Below, piece by piece: positions 33,650 to 42,500 of a DNA stretch of 64,000 nt; position 1 is the first letter of the stretch, and each line of letters opens with the position of its first letter. The stretch is from the NCBI GenBank assembly GCA_963829235.1, contig CAWHIF010000006.1:186001-250000 (forward strand). Reading direction: 5' to 3'. This DNA is from Bog-756 sp963829235 (GTDB lineage Bacteria; Actinomycetota; Acidimicrobiia; Acidimicrobiales; RAAP-2). Under the pieces are notes generated by a model. The model saw only the letters and a program-made list of their open reading frames with translations, was not told the DNA's origin and ran no database searches. The translations under genes and the position numbers were made by a program.

Positions 33650-34483
33650 ATGACCGAGCCACGAACGATTCTCATTACCGGTGCCACCGATGGCCTCGGG
33701 TACGCCCTGGCCCATCAGCTCTCGGTTGAGGGCGTCAGACTGATCCTCCACGGTCGAAGCCCTGAGAAGATCGACCGAACGGCTGACAGCATCAGCGAGA
33801 CCGCCAACGTTCCCCGACCGATCACCGTCCTCGCCGACCTGGCCGACCTGGCGCAGGTGCGCCGGATGGCCGGCGAGGTGCAGGAGGCGACAGACCGGCT
33901 CGACGTCCTCGTCAACAACGCCGGCATCGGTGCAGGAGAGCCTGAAGGCCGCACCCGCCGCGTGAGTGCTGACGGCTACGAGCTGCGGTTCGCGGTCAAC
34001 TACCTCGCCACCTTCCTCCTCACGTTGGAGCTGACGCCCCTGCTCCGTAGCTCTGCGCCGGCGCGGGTCGTCACCGTTGCATCGATCCGTCAGCAAGCGC
34101 TCGACTTCGACGATCTCATGCTCGAGCGGAACTACAGCGGGGTCCGCGCCTACGAGCAGAGCAAACTCGCCGAGATCATGTTCGGCTTCGAGCTGGCCGG
34201 TCGGGTCCCCGCCACCGAGGTCACTGTGAACAGCCTGCATCCGGCGACCTACATGCCCACCAAGATGGTGCTGAAGGAGGTCGGGGACAGCATCGACAGC
34301 CTCGAGGCCGGCGTGGCGGCCACACGCCGGCTGGTCGGCGACCAGGATCTCGCCGCCACAACCGGCAAGTTCTTCGACCGGACCCGGGAGGCCAAGGCCA
34401 ACGCCCAGGCATACGACGACGACGCCCGCCGAGAGCTCTGGCGACGGAGTCTGGAGCTGGTCGGCCATCCTGGTCTGCGGTGA
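33650..34483 (+). CDS. SDR-family protein, retinol dehydrogenase-like
   Basis: A 277-residue SDR. It has TGATDGLGYA (about 10-19), HGRSPEKID (NADP-type Arg), LVNNAGIG, and a loop with VASIRQQ in place of the usual Ser context. A YEQSKLAEIMF active site gives the Tyr and Lys. This matches the retinol dehydrogenase/WW-domain oxidoreductase subgroup. The true substrate is unknown. It stands alone, facing the convergent membrane glycosyltransferase gene. Confidence 0.75.
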   Translation: MTEPRTILITGATDGLGYALAHQLSVEGVRLILHGRSPEKIDRTADSISETANVPRPITVLADLADLAQVRRMAGEVQEATDRLDVLVNNAGIGAGEPEGRTRRVSADGYELRFAVNYLATFLLTLELTPLLRSSAPARVVTVASIRQQALDFDDLMLERNYSGVRAYEQSKLAEIMFGFELAGRVPATEVTVNSLHPATYMPTKMVLKEVGDSIDSLEAGVAATRRLVGDQDLAATTGKFFDRTREAKANAQAYDDDARRELWRRSLELVGHPGLR

Positions 34484-34550
34484 CTGTCTGCAGATCCTGA
34501 TCTGCGCATCCTGATCTGCGGTGGCTGTCTGCCGGGGCTGTCTGCGGTGA

Positions 34551-35915
34551 TCAGGACGGACTGGTCGGCCCGCCGATGGGGAGAGGCACCGGGGTGTCGG
34601 CCGGGCCGTCAGCGTCCCTGTCGTCTCCGTCGCCCCCGGGCGCGCCCTCCCTGCGCCGAGCTCCGAAGCGGTCCGACAGGGCGACCATCGTCAGCGCGGC
34701 GCCGACGCACAGTGACGGAGTCGCAGCCACGACGTAGCGCGGATTCCCGAAGGTGCTGGCCACGACGATCGTCGAAATGACGACCGGGCCTGCTACGAGA
34801 ACGAACGCCAATCGATCCCTCCGAAGGCGCACCATGCCCGGGATCGCGATGAGCAGGAGCAGCAGTGACTCGGGCCATGCGATCTGCTGCCACCCGATGC
34901 TGCGTGACTGCAGGCTGTCCAATCGTACCTGCTGCAGGGGGTCGAACAGACCCCAGGCACGGGCGACCCGGGCCCCGACCACCAGCGGGAGTCGTCCGAG
35001 GTGTGAGCGAAGGTAGTCGGTCCCTTCGGCCCGCGTCACCGCGTCGTACTCCGCTTCGTCGGAATTGGCCAGGGCGTCGTGGCCGATGCAGGAATACTCC
35101 CAGTAGCCGATCAAGGGCCCGTGGTAGGTGGTGCCGCAATTGGCACCGGCCAAGGTCTTCCCGTCGTTTGACGACAGGAAGACTCGAGGCGTGAAGGTCT
35201 CGTGGTTGCGGATCGCCCAGGGAGCGAGGACCGCGGCAGCCACGACGACCACGGTCGCCACCTGGGTCGCACGACGTCGCATGCCCACCGCCGGCGCGAC
35301 AAGAACGGCCACGGGCACCAAAACCACCGCGTTCAGAAGATCCTCGGAGCGGACGAGCACCAGAACACCGGCGAGTGCCCCGACCACTCCCCACCGAAGC
35401 ACCGAGGTGCTTCCTCCCGCCCAGGCTGCGGCCATCAACAGCCCGACCGTCAGCGGGACGGCAATTGTCTCCGACATCACCGATCCGTCACTGGCGATCA
35501 ATGTCGCAGATACTGCCGCCAGGCCGGCGGCGATCAGACCGATGCTCGCTCGCCCGGAGACCCGTCGTCCGAACATCCCGGTCAGCAGGACGGTGATACC
35601 GCCACAGAGTGCGCCGGCCAGTTGGAAGCCTGTGCGCGTGGTGATACCCAGTTTCAGGAGACCGGCGAGGAACAACGGATAGCCGGGCACGAAATTGGCA
35701 GTCGGTCTCGCGATGCCGTGGGTGAAGAACACACTCGGATTCGAGTACCCGTGGCCACCGGCCACGATGGCACCGAGCAGCATGTAGCCGATCGAATCGA
35801 GGCCCAGTTTCAGGTGCTGCCCGACCGTGAGGGTGTAGGCGATCCGGGCGACCAGGGCGATGACCACCTCGACGGCGAGGAGGGGCGCGAACGGGATCCG
35901 GTCGGATGAGGGCAC
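34551..35915 (-). CDS. ArnT/PMT-like membrane glycosyltransferase
   Basis: A protein of about 454 residues with some eleven transmembrane helices. The first extracytoplasmic loop includes GQHLKLGLDSIGYMLLG with an Asp expected at the catalytic site of GT-C enzymes, then NFVPGYPLFLAGLLKL. A soluble loop (NHETFTPRVFLSSNDG) follows mid-protein, and the C-terminal tail is Asp/Gly/Pro-rich. It likely transfers a sugar from a polyprenyl phosphate. I chose the GTG at 35915 behind GAAGAAGG over an ATG 31 codons earlier (36008), because the earlier stretch is Arg/Gly-rich and precedes the first helix. Confidence 0.6.
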   Translation of the reverse strand: MPSSDRIPFAPLLAVEVVIALVARIAYTLTVGQHLKLGLDSIGYMLLGAIVAGGHGYSNPSVFFTHGIARPTANFVPGYPLFLAGLLKLGITTRTGFQLAGALCGGITVLLTGMFGRRVSGRASIGLIAAGLAAVSATLIASDGSVMSETIAVPLTVGLLMAAAWAGGSTSVLRWGVVGALAGVLVLVRSEDLLNAVVLVPVAVLVAPAVGMRRRATQVATVVVVAAAVLAPWAIRNHETFTPRVFLSSNDGKTLAGANCGTTYHGPLIGYWEYSCIGHDALANSDEAEYDAVTRAEGTDYLRSHLGRLPLVVGARVARAWGLFDPLQQVRLDSLQSRSIGWQQIAWPESLLLLLIAIPGMVRLRRDRLAFVLVAGPVVISTIVVASTFGNPRYVVAATPSLCVGAALTMVALSDRFGARRREGAPGGDGDDRDADGPADTPVPLPIGGPTSPS

Positions 35916-36080
35916 CCGACCTTCTTCCCTGCCGATCAAGCCGCTACCCCCCGGTGCGAACAAGCCGTAGACGCGGTCGGTTGATCGGCACGACCTAGCC
36001 TCCCCCATGGCACGGAGTGGATCAACTTCGCACGGAGGGGGACATGCTCGGTATGGAAGTCGGCTGTCCGATAGGGCGAC

Positions 36081-37232
36081 TCACCCCAACAGCTTCTTCG
36101 CGATCACCACCCGCTGGATCTGGTTGGTGCCCTCGTAGATCTGTGTGACCTTGGCATCACGCATGAACCGTTCGACGGGGAAGTCCTTGACGTATCCGTA
36201 CCCGCCCAGCAGCTGGACGGCGTCGGTCGTCACGGACATGGCGGTATCTGACGCGAAGCACTTGGCCATGGCACCCATCATGGTGAGCTCGACCTCGGGA
36301 TCGCCTGCATCGATGAGAGAACAGGCCCGGTAGACCAGGGTCCTGGCTGCCTCGGTTTGCATGGCCATGTCGGCCAACATGAAACGAAGGCCCTGAAAAT
36401 CAGCGATCGGCTTCCCGAACGCCTTGCGGTCCTTCATGTACCCGGCGGCAAAGTCGATGGCACCTTGGGCGATACCCACCGCCTGCGCACCGATGGTGGG
36501 TCGACTGCGATCGAGGGTGTGCAGAGCGATGGTGAAGCCCATCCCCTCCTCGCCCACCAGGTTGGCGGCGGGAACGCTGACCTCGTCGAAGGTCACCGCC
36601 GCGGTGGGGCTGCCGCGTAACCCCATCTTGTCCTCACGGGGGGCAACTTCGACACCCCAGTCCGCCTCGACCACGAAGCAGCTGATTCCCCGCCGCCCCT
36701 CCGAGGGATCGGTCACCGCGAAGACCGTGTAGACGTCCGAGATACCTGCATTGGTGATCCAGTACTTGGTACCGCTGAGGAGATAGTGATCGCCGTCGCG
36801 GACGGCACGGGTCCTCATCGCGGCCACATCGCTCCCCGCATCCGCCTCTGAAAGGCAGTAGCTGCCCTGCGTGTCGCCTGACGCGATTCGGGGCACGTAC
36901 CTCCGCTTGAGCTCCTCGGAGCCCCAATTCAACACAGGCAGCATGCTGAGCTTGGAGATCAGCAGGTTCAACGATGTCGACGCGCAGACCCTGGCCAACT
37001 CCTCGGCCATGATCGCCTGGGTCACCATGTCGGCGCCCGCCCCCCCGTATTCGACGGGTATGCCCAGCGAGGGAAGCTCGAGCTCGACGCATGCATCGAA
37101 GGACTTGCGCGGATAGGTCGCGTCCCGATCCGCTTCGGCGGCGTTGGGGGCGATCCGATCCTCAGCGAACTTGCGGAGGGTGTCCCGGAACTGGCGGTGA
37201 GCCTCGGTCAGCGTGAAATTGGGCACGTCCAT
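36081..37232 (-). CDS. Acyl-CoA dehydrogenase
   Basis: A 383-residue acyl-CoA dehydrogenase of standard length. It has flavin/substrate motif YCLSEADAGSDVAAM (about 120-135), GTKYWITNAG, RPTIGAQAVGIAQGA and the C-terminal catalytic-Glu region VTQIYEGTNQIQRVVIAK, with Glu in YEGTNQ as in short/medium-chain enzymes. It oxidises an acyl-CoA to the enoyl-CoA and passes electrons to ETF. It is divergent from a small hypothetical gene across an AT-rich region with a double palindrome. A GTG two codons upstream (37238) is a possible start. Confidence 0.83.
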   Translation of the reverse strand: MDVPNFTLTEAHRQFRDTLRKFAEDRIAPNAAEADRDATYPRKSFDACVELELPSLGIPVEYGGAGADMVTQAIMAEELARVCASTSLNLLISKLSMLPVLNWGSEELKRRYVPRIASGDTQGSYCLSEADAGSDVAAMRTRAVRDGDHYLLSGTKYWITNAGISDVYTVFAVTDPSEGRRGISCFVVEADWGVEVAPREDKMGLRGSPTAAVTFDEVSVPAANLVGEEGMGFTIALHTLDRSRPTIGAQAVGIAQGAIDFAAGYMKDRKAFGKPIADFQGLRFMLADMAMQTEAARTLVYRACSLIDAGDPEVELTMMGAMAKCFASDTAMSVTTDAVQLLGGYGYVKDFPVERFMRDAKVTQIYEGTNQIQRVVIAKKLLG

Positions 37233-37297
37233 CCTCACAAGCTACTCAGCCGGTACGGGCGCGCCTCCGTTGAGCCGACACCCGATGCGGGTTCAAA

Positions 37298-37309
37298 AAT
37301 TTCGAAATT
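37298..37309. promoter_or_regulatory. AATTTCGAAATT palindrome in AT-rich region
   Basis: A perfect 12-bp palindrome, 8 bp before the TTATCG array, within an AT-rich stretch that contrasts with the GC-rich surroundings. It is likely part of the same divergent control region. Function is inferred from position. Confidence 0.35.
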
Positions 37310-37316
37310 CCCCGAA

Positions 37317-37356
37317 TTATCGACCACAAACGATAATTATCGACTGTGACCGATAA
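37317..37356. promoter_or_regulatory. Tandem double palindrome TTATCG-N8-CGATAA (x2)
   Basis: Two directly abutting 20-bp palindromes, each TTATCG-N8-CGATAA, give four half-sites with exact spacing. Where they join they also form CGATAATTATCG. The array lies between the divergent acyl-CoA dehydrogenase (start 37232) and small gene (start 37483). Such symmetry strongly suggests cooperative binding of two regulator dimers. No regulator gene is adjacent. Confidence 0.6.
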
Positions 37357-37482
37357 ATAGGCCGATTCTGGAATTCAGGCCCGCCGTCCGCGGGGGCAAC
37401 GGGAGGATTTCACCTGACATTTTGCCATCCGTCAGGTTAAGATCCGTATCAGATTGACACGCATAGTAGTGGAGGCAGTTCT

Positions 37483-37950
37483 GTGAGTGATAAATCCGAG
37501 GGGCCCGAGCGCTGGACGGCCAGCGGCGGCAAGTGGTGTCCACCTGAACTGCGTCCATCCTTCACGGACGAATCTCCCGTACGGGCACCGGCGCGGTACG
37601 GGTCGGGGCAGGGCTCGCCGGCGCAGGGGACCGAAGACGTTCCGGCTCATCGCCAGGGTGGAACGGGACAGGGATCCGGCCCTGGGGAGAATGCGGTTCC
37701 CAACAGGAGGCAATTTCCTGATCTGTTCCAAAAAGCCCTACAGGGCTCACATCTGGCCGACAACGTGACTGTGAAGTACGACGGCGATGACGAGCGAAAC
37801 GAGCCCAGGGCGTCGAGCCAATCATCGGACAGATCGCACAGCAGGTCACTCCAGACCGTGGCCACCGGTGGGAGGACGCCGGTGGCCGCCGGCACCGCCG
37901 GAACCACCTTCGCGGCACCGGCCAAGCGAAAGTGGCGGAAGGGACGCTGA
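37483..37950 (+). CDS. Hypothetical hydrophilic protein
   Basis: A 155-residue protein starting with GTG (MSDKSEGPERW), with an excellent GGAGG ribosome-binding site 7 nt upstream. That is the main evidence that it is real. It has one Trp/Cys segment (TASGGKWCPPELRPS), then a Gly/Ser/Arg-rich, probably disordered body, and a basic end (KRKWRKGR). I recognise no family. It is divergent from the acyl-CoA dehydrogenase behind the double palindrome and converges on the next gene with a 41-bp gap. Confidence 0.55.
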   Translation: MSDKSEGPERWTASGGKWCPPELRPSFTDESPVRAPARYGSGQGSPAQGTEDVPAHRQGGTGQGSGPGENAVPNRRQFPDLFQKALQGSHLADNVTVKYDGDDERNEPRASSQSSDRSHSRSLQTVATGGRTPVAAGTAGTTFAAPAKRKWRKGR

Positions 37951-37991
37951 GCAGCCGCGGATCCGAGTTGTCGCCCCCTGGCGACCTCGAC

Positions 37992-38513
37992 TCAACCGGG
38001 ATCTGGGAGAGTAATCATCGATCTCCACTGTCCGAGCCGCTCCGCTACGGCTCCGGGAGTCAGCCGGAGCGTCTCCTCGTTCACACTGTCGACAATCGCG
38101 CGCTGGGACTGGTAGTGGTGAGCGGCTGACCGGAAGAGCGGTCCGCGAGCCTCCACCAGGTCGTCCGGTGCGCCCCCGATGAATCCCCACAGCGTGAACC
38201 CGAAGGAGACGTCATAGACCGCCGGAGCCCGCCCGAACCGGGCGCACCGTCGCATGGCCACCGCGGTGCAACCGGCGATGGCATCTTCGACGGACTCGCC
38301 ACCGACCACCACCAACCGGTCCGCGAATCTTCGCGCCAGCTTGAGGGCGAATCCCTGATCCGGGCCGGGGCTTCCGAGTTGGACCCCGGACGGCTGGGAG
38401 GCGCCACGAAGCTCCGATGGCCTCGATTGGGTCCAGATGCTCGGCACCTGGAGGTGGTAGGCGGGGCGCACCTGGTCGGCCTCCACGATGGGTACGAAAC
38501 TCGGTTGGGTCAC
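37992..38513 (-). CDS. Conserved hypothetical protein
   Basis: A 173-residue protein starting with GTG: VTQPSFVPIVEADQVRPAYH. Recognisable blocks are WTQSRPSELRG, GFALKLARRFADRLVVVGGE, the Ala/Cys-rich AIAGCTAVAMRRCARFGRAP and GFIGGAPDDLVEARG. It resembles an actinobacterial protein of unknown function seen near biosynthetic and translation genes. No catalytic motif is evident. It lies 28 bp upstream of no other gene and sits downstream of cimA on the same strand, so co-transcription with leuB-ilvE-cimA is possible. Confidence 0.6.
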   Translation of the reverse strand: MTQPSFVPIVEADQVRPAYHLQVPSIWTQSRPSELRGASQPSGVQLGSPGPDQGFALKLARRFADRLVVVGGESVEDAIAGCTAVAMRRCARFGRAPAVYDVSFGFTLWGFIGGAPDDLVEARGPLFRSAAHHYQSQRAIVDSVNEETLRLTPGAVAERLGQWRSMITLPDPG

Positions 38514-38541
38514 GCTGAGACTCCTGATGGACGGTGAGGGT

Positions 38542-40374
38542 TCAATCGGTGGTCGGCACGTCCGCAGACGCCCCTGCATGGAGCAGACCGTAGACGATGG
38601 AATCGGACAGGGCCTGCCACGACGCAGCGATGATGTTTTCCGAGACTCCGATGGTGGTCCATGTCCGATCCCCATCCGTCGAGTCGATGAGGACCCTGGT
38701 GACCGATCCGGTCCCTCTGGCCGAATCCAGCACCCGCACCCGGTAGTCGACCAGATGCACCCCGGCCAGTGCCGGAAAGTGAGGCCCGATCGCCTTTCGC
38801 ACCGCTCCGTCGAGGGCGTTCACCGGACCATTGCCTTCCGCGGTGGCAACGATCCGCTCGTCGCCCACCATGACCTTGACGGTCGCCTCTGTGGACTGCC
38901 CGTCGCCGTGGTCGGCGATGACCCGGTACGACTCCAGGTCGAAAAAGGACTGCTCCCACCCGGTGGAGTTCCGAAGGAGCAGCTCAAGCGATCCATCGGC
39001 CACCTCGAAGTGGTAACCCTCGTACTCCAACCGCTTGAGGGAGTCGAGAACGGAGGCCATGGCCTGCGAATCGAGCTCGAGGCCCAATTCCGTCGCCTTC
39101 ATGGCCAGCGTCGAACGACCGGCCAGCTCGGACACCACGAACCGAGTTCCGTTGCCCACCAGCTCGGGCGAGATGTGCTCGTAGGCATCCGCCCGACGGG
39201 CAATGGCCGACGTGTGCAGCCCGGCCTTGTGGGCGAACACGGAGGCTCCCACGTAGGGCTGTTGTGGATTCGGCGCGATGTTCACCAATTCCGAGATGTG
39301 GTGGGAGACGGGAGTGAGGAGCTCCAATCGGTCTGACGGGATGGTGCCGACTCCCAGCTTCAGACTGAGGTCGGGAATGGCAGCCGACAGATCGGTGTTG
39401 CCCGCACGCTCCCCATAGCCGTTCACGCATCCCTGGACGTGCGTGGCACCCTTACCCACGGCAACCAGCGAATTGGCCACCGCACACCCACTGTCGTTGT
39501 GGAAGTGGACCCCGACCTGGGACTCGAATCGAGCCACCACATCGGCGACGATCCGTTCGACCTCGTGGGGCAGGCTCCCTCCGTTCGTATCACAGAGGAC
39601 GAGAGCCTCGGCTCCGGCCTCTTCGGCGGCGCGGAGGATGCGGGTCGTGAAATCGGGATTGGCCTTGAATCCGTCGAAGAAGTGCTCCGCGTCGAGAAAG
39701 ACCCTCAGGTCATTGGCACGAAGGAACTCCACCGATTCGGCCACCATGGCCACTGCCTCGTCGAGGGTTGTCCGAAGGGCATCGACCACGTGCATCTCGG
39801 ACGCCTTGGCGACGATGCACACCGCGTCAGTCTGGGCCTTCACCAGATGTCGGAGTGTCTCATCGTCCTCGGCTCTGACTCCCGCCCGCCGGGTGGAACC
39901 GAACGCGACCAAAGTTGAGCTGGACAGCGAGAGCTCGGTCGGCGCCCGTGCGAAGAACTCCTCGTCTTTCGGATTGGCACCGGGCCACCCGCCCTCGATG
40001 AAGGTGACGCCGAGGTGGTCCAGCTGCTCCGCCACCCGCAGCTTGTCGTCCACCGTCAGGGAGAGACCCTCTTGCTGGGAGCCGTCCCGGAGCGTCGTAT
40101 CGAAGACGTCGACTGCGGAGGGGAAGGTGGGAAGATCGAAGTCGTGTCCGCCTTTGGTCGCATCGCGCCCGTCCGCATCGCGCCCATCCACATCGCGCCC
40201 GTCCGCATCGCGCCCGTCCGCATGGCGGCGTGCTCGTTCTTCGGCATGGGCGTGCTGACCCGGGGTCTGCGGATGGCGGTGGGCCGGGCCGCCGCTGTGC
40301 GAATGGGCCCGGCCGGACCGAACTCGACTTCCTTTGGGCGAGTCGTCGTTGAGGCTCGGGCCGTCACTCGACAT
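38542..40374 (-). CDS. cimA: (R)-citramalate synthase
   Basis: A 610-residue enzyme of the isopropylmalate/citramalate synthase family. The TIM barrel begins VDVFDTTLRDGSQQEG (about 88-103) and has EGGWPGANPKDEEFF, metal His pair VGVHFHNDSGCAVANS and GCVNGYGERAGNTDL. The C-terminal regulatory domain (about 480-605) contains VNALDGAVRKAIG. TIGR00977-type CimA condenses pyruvate and acetyl-CoA for isoleucine synthesis. The first 86 residues are an unusual His/Arg/Asp-rich extension with repeated ADGRD, and may be partly non-native. The start ATG overlaps the ilvE end by 11 bp, which suggests coupling. Confidence 0.82.
   Translation of the reverse strand: MSSDGPSLNDDSPKGSRVRSGRAHSHSGGPAHRHPQTPGQHAHAEERARRHADGRDADGRDVDGRDADGRDATKGGHDFDLPTFPSAVDVFDTTLRDGSQQEGLSLTVDDKLRVAEQLDHLGVTFIEGGWPGANPKDEEFFARAPTELSLSSSTLVAFGSTRRAGVRAEDDETLRHLVKAQTDAVCIVAKASEMHVVDALRTTLDEAVAMVAESVEFLRANDLRVFLDAEHFFDGFKANPDFTTRILRAAEEAGAEALVLCDTNGGSLPHEVERIVADVVARFESQVGVHFHNDSGCAVANSLVAVGKGATHVQGCVNGYGERAGNTDLSAAIPDLSLKLGVGTIPSDRLELLTPVSHHISELVNIAPNPQQPYVGASVFAHKAGLHTSAIARRADAYEHISPELVGNGTRFVVSELAGRSTLAMKATELGLELDSQAMASVLDSLKRLEYEGYHFEVADGSLELLLRNSTGWEQSFFDLESYRVIADHGDGQSTEATVKVMVGDERIVATAEGNGPVNALDGAVRKAIGPHFPALAGVHLVDYRVRVLDSARGTGSVTRVLIDSTDGDRTWTTIGVSENIIAASWQALSDSIVYGLLHAGASADVPTTD
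40161..40220. repeat. Four 15-bp repeats in cimA 5' region
   Basis: CATCGCGCCCGTCCG occurs four times in tandem, with the second copy at CATCGCGCCCATCCA. It encodes the (A/V)DGRD repeats near residues 52-71 of the CimA extension. Copy-number change would lengthen or shorten the tail by five residues without a frameshift. Confidence 0.8.
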
Positions 40375-41293
40375 AGTCCAACCAGTCCTTGTACTGATCC
40401 ACTTCACCGTGGAGCGCGGCGAAGAACGTCTGCTGGATCTTCTTGGTGATCGGCCCCGGCTCACCGTTGCCCACCTCACGATCGTCGACAGCCCGGATCG
40501 GAACCATCTCGGCGGCGGTACCGGTGAGGAACGCCTCGTCGGCGGTATAGAGGTCAGTGCGAATGATCGGTTCGTAGGACACGGCGTACCCGAGGTCGCG
40601 TGCGATCGTCTCGACTGCCTGTTGGGTGATGCCCTCGAGGGCACCCGAATCAGAAGCCGGGGGGGTGATGAGTCGTCCCCTCCGGACGATGAAGATGTTC
40701 TCTCCCGTGCACTCACTGACCTTGCCGTCCGGGGCCAGCAGGATGGCCTCGTCGTAGCCGGCCTTCAGCGCCTCCACCTTGGCCAGCGAGGAATTCACGT
40801 ACATCCCGGTGCCTTTGGCCGCGGTGGGCACCGCGTTGGGGTCGTGGCGGCGCCACGAACTGATCTTCACCGACACGCCGTTGGCGATTCCGTCGTCCCC
40901 GAGGTAGGTGCCCCAAGGCCAGGCCGCGATCGACACGTTGACCGGGCACGGGATCGGGTTCAAGCCCATCTCTCCGTATCCCAGATAGATGAGGGGGCGG
41001 ATGTAGCAGCCGTCGTCGAGTCCGTTGACCCGGACCACGGTCCGGGTGGCGTCCATGATGTCGTCCGGTGAGTACGGAACGTCGATCATGAAGATCTTGG
41101 CCGACAGGAAGAGTCGCTCGATGTGCTCGCGCAGGCGGAACACCGCCACGCCCCGCGACGTCGGATAGGCGCGAATGCCCTCGAAGACGCCCGAGCCGTA
41201 GTGCATGGTGTGGGTGAGGACGTGCACTTTGGCGTCGGCCCAGTCGACCAACTCGCCATCCATCCAGATCTTTTCAGTTGGGGTCAACGGCAT
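40364..41293 (-). CDS. ilvE: Branched-chain amino acid aminotransferase
   Basis: A 309-residue fold-type IV PLP enzyme. It has HYGSGVFEGIRAY (substrate/PLP phosphate region), the Schiff-base Lys in NSSLAKVEALKAGYDEAILL (about 170) and SECTGENIFIVRRG, then FLTGTAAEMVPIRAVDDREVG. It performs the last step of Leu, Ile and Val synthesis. It is third-from-last in a leftward run: leuB ends 3 bp before its start, and cimA overlaps its end. The trio forms one branched-chain operon controlled by the leader at 42446-42585. Confidence 0.87.
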   Translation of the reverse strand: MPLTPTEKIWMDGELVDWADAKVHVLTHTMHYGSGVFEGIRAYPTSRGVAVFRLREHIERLFLSAKIFMIDVPYSPDDIMDATRTVVRVNGLDDGCYIRPLIYLGYGEMGLNPIPCPVNVSIAAWPWGTYLGDDGIANGVSVKISSWRRHDPNAVPTAAKGTGMYVNSSLAKVEALKAGYDEAILLAPDGKVSECTGENIFIVRRGRLITPPASDSGALEGITQQAVETIARDLGYAVSYEPIIRTDLYTADEAFLTGTAAEMVPIRAVDDREVGNGEPGPITKKIQQTFFAALHGEVDQYKDWLDYVE

Positions 41294-41296
41294 GGG

Positions 41297-42316
41297 TTAC
41301 AGCCTTTCTGCGATGGCGTCGCCGATTGCGGCGGTCGAGAGGGTCGGATCAGGACTGGATGCGATGAAGTCGGATACTGCCATGCTTATCTTCTGGCCGG
41401 CCGATGATTCGCCGAGGTGATCGAGCATGAGGGCCGCCGACCGAATGGCCGCCGCCGGATTTGCCCTACCGGTACCGGCGATGTCATGAGCCGCCCCATG
41501 CACCGGTTCGAAGAGCGAAGGCCCGGTGCGGTCGGGGTTGAGGTTCGCAGATGCCGCATACCCGATTCCACCGGCGACGGCACCGGCAAGATCGGTGATG
41601 ATGTCGCCGAACAGGTTGTCGGTGACGATCACATCGTATCGGGAGGCATCCTCCACCAGGTAGATGCAGGCGGCGTCGACGTGGTTGTAGTCCCGCTCGA
41701 CATTGGGGTAGTCGCCCGACACGTCGTCGACCGTACGTTGCCACAGGTCGCCGGCGAATGTGAGCACGTTGGTCTTGTGCACCAGCGTGAGACGGCGACG
41801 AGGCCGGCCGGAGGCCAGTGCGAATGCGAATCTGGCGCACCGCTCCACGCCATGACGAGTGTTCACCGATCCCTGGGTGGCCACCTCGTACGGTGTTCCA
41901 CGGCGGAGGAAACCCCCTTCACCGGCGTAGGTCCCCTCGGTATTCTCACGGATGACGACAAAATCGCAGTCGGGTGCCAGCGAACCGGGAACCCCGTTGA
42001 ACGGCCGCATGTTTATGTAGAGGTCCAATTCGAAGCGGAGGCGCAACAGTAGGCCGCGCTCGAGAGCACCCGACGGGACTGCGGTGGAACCCACGGGTGG
42101 TCCGACGGCTCCGAGGAGGATGGCGTCCTGTTGGCGCAGTTCCGCGAGGACCGGGTCGGGAAGGACTTCACCGGTACGGATGTATCGATCTGCCCCAAGG
42201 TCGTACTCGGTCGTCTCCAGTGAGATCCCGGCCGCGTCGACCACCTTGAGCGCCTCTGCCACCACCTCAGGTCCGATCCCGTCCCCACCGATGATGGCAA
42301 CCCTGTGCGTGCTCAC
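41297..42316 (-). CDS. leuB: 3-isopropylmalate dehydrogenase
   Basis: A 339-residue isocitrate/isopropylmalate dehydrogenase. It starts GTG at VSTHRVAIIGGDGIGPEV. Motifs are the substrate Arg loop VIRENTEGTYAGEGG, the catalytic Lys (VHKTNVL) and the metal Asp segment VDAACIYLVEDASRYDVIVTDNLFGDIITDL. The NAD-binding HGAAHDIAGTGRANP is also present. It oxidises 3-isopropylmalate in leucine synthesis and may also act on 3-methylmalate from the CimA route. It is the first structural gene behind an attenuator. The upstream in-frame codons back to 42442 lie within the leader and are unlikely to be translated. Confidence 0.88.
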   Translation of the reverse strand: MSTHRVAIIGGDGIGPEVVAEALKVVDAAGISLETTEYDLGADRYIRTGEVLPDPVLAELRQQDAILLGAVGPPVGSTAVPSGALERGLLLRLRFELDLYINMRPFNGVPGSLAPDCDFVVIRENTEGTYAGEGGFLRRGTPYEVATQGSVNTRHGVERCARFAFALASGRPRRRLTLVHKTNVLTFAGDLWQRTVDDVSGDYPNVERDYNHVDAACIYLVEDASRYDVIVTDNLFGDIITDLAGAVAGGIGYAASANLNPDRTGPSLFEPVHGAAHDIAGTGRANPAAAIRSAALMLDHLGESSAGQKISMAVSDFIASSPDPTLSTAAIGDAIAERL

Positions 42317-42445
42317 TGTTCTCAGTTCCCTCTGCTGTCTCGTTCTGGTCGTCTCGTGGCCATGTTCGCATTTCCCCGGCCGGTCGCACCCCATCCCGCT
42401 TCTCCACGCTTCCCGACCGGATGGGACCGGTTCGTCCCGCAATTG

Positions 42446-42469
42446 AAAAACCGCCCACCAAGTGGACGG
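42446..42469 (-). terminator. Attenuator terminator upstream of leuB
   Basis: On the minus strand CCGTCCAC-TTG-GTGGGCGG forms an 8-bp stem with one G-U pair, followed at once by TTTTTC. It lies 130 bp before the leuB GTG and downstream of a short leader reading frame, the arrangement of a transcription attenuator. Its 3' arm can instead pair with GCCCACC in the preceding hairpin loop (42486-42492). Confidence 0.65.
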
Positions 42470-42474
42470 TCGAG

Positions 42475-42500
42475 AGGCACATACCGGTGGGCATGTGCCT
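42475..42500 (-). promoter_or_regulatory. Leader hairpin with antiterminator element
   Basis: AGGCACAT and ATGTGCCT form an 8-bp stem that begins inside the leader-peptide stop codon. Its loop holds GCCCACC, perfectly complementary to GGTGGGC in the terminator's 3' arm (42453-42459). Ribosome position on the leader could therefore switch between terminator and antiterminator. Confidence 0.6.
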
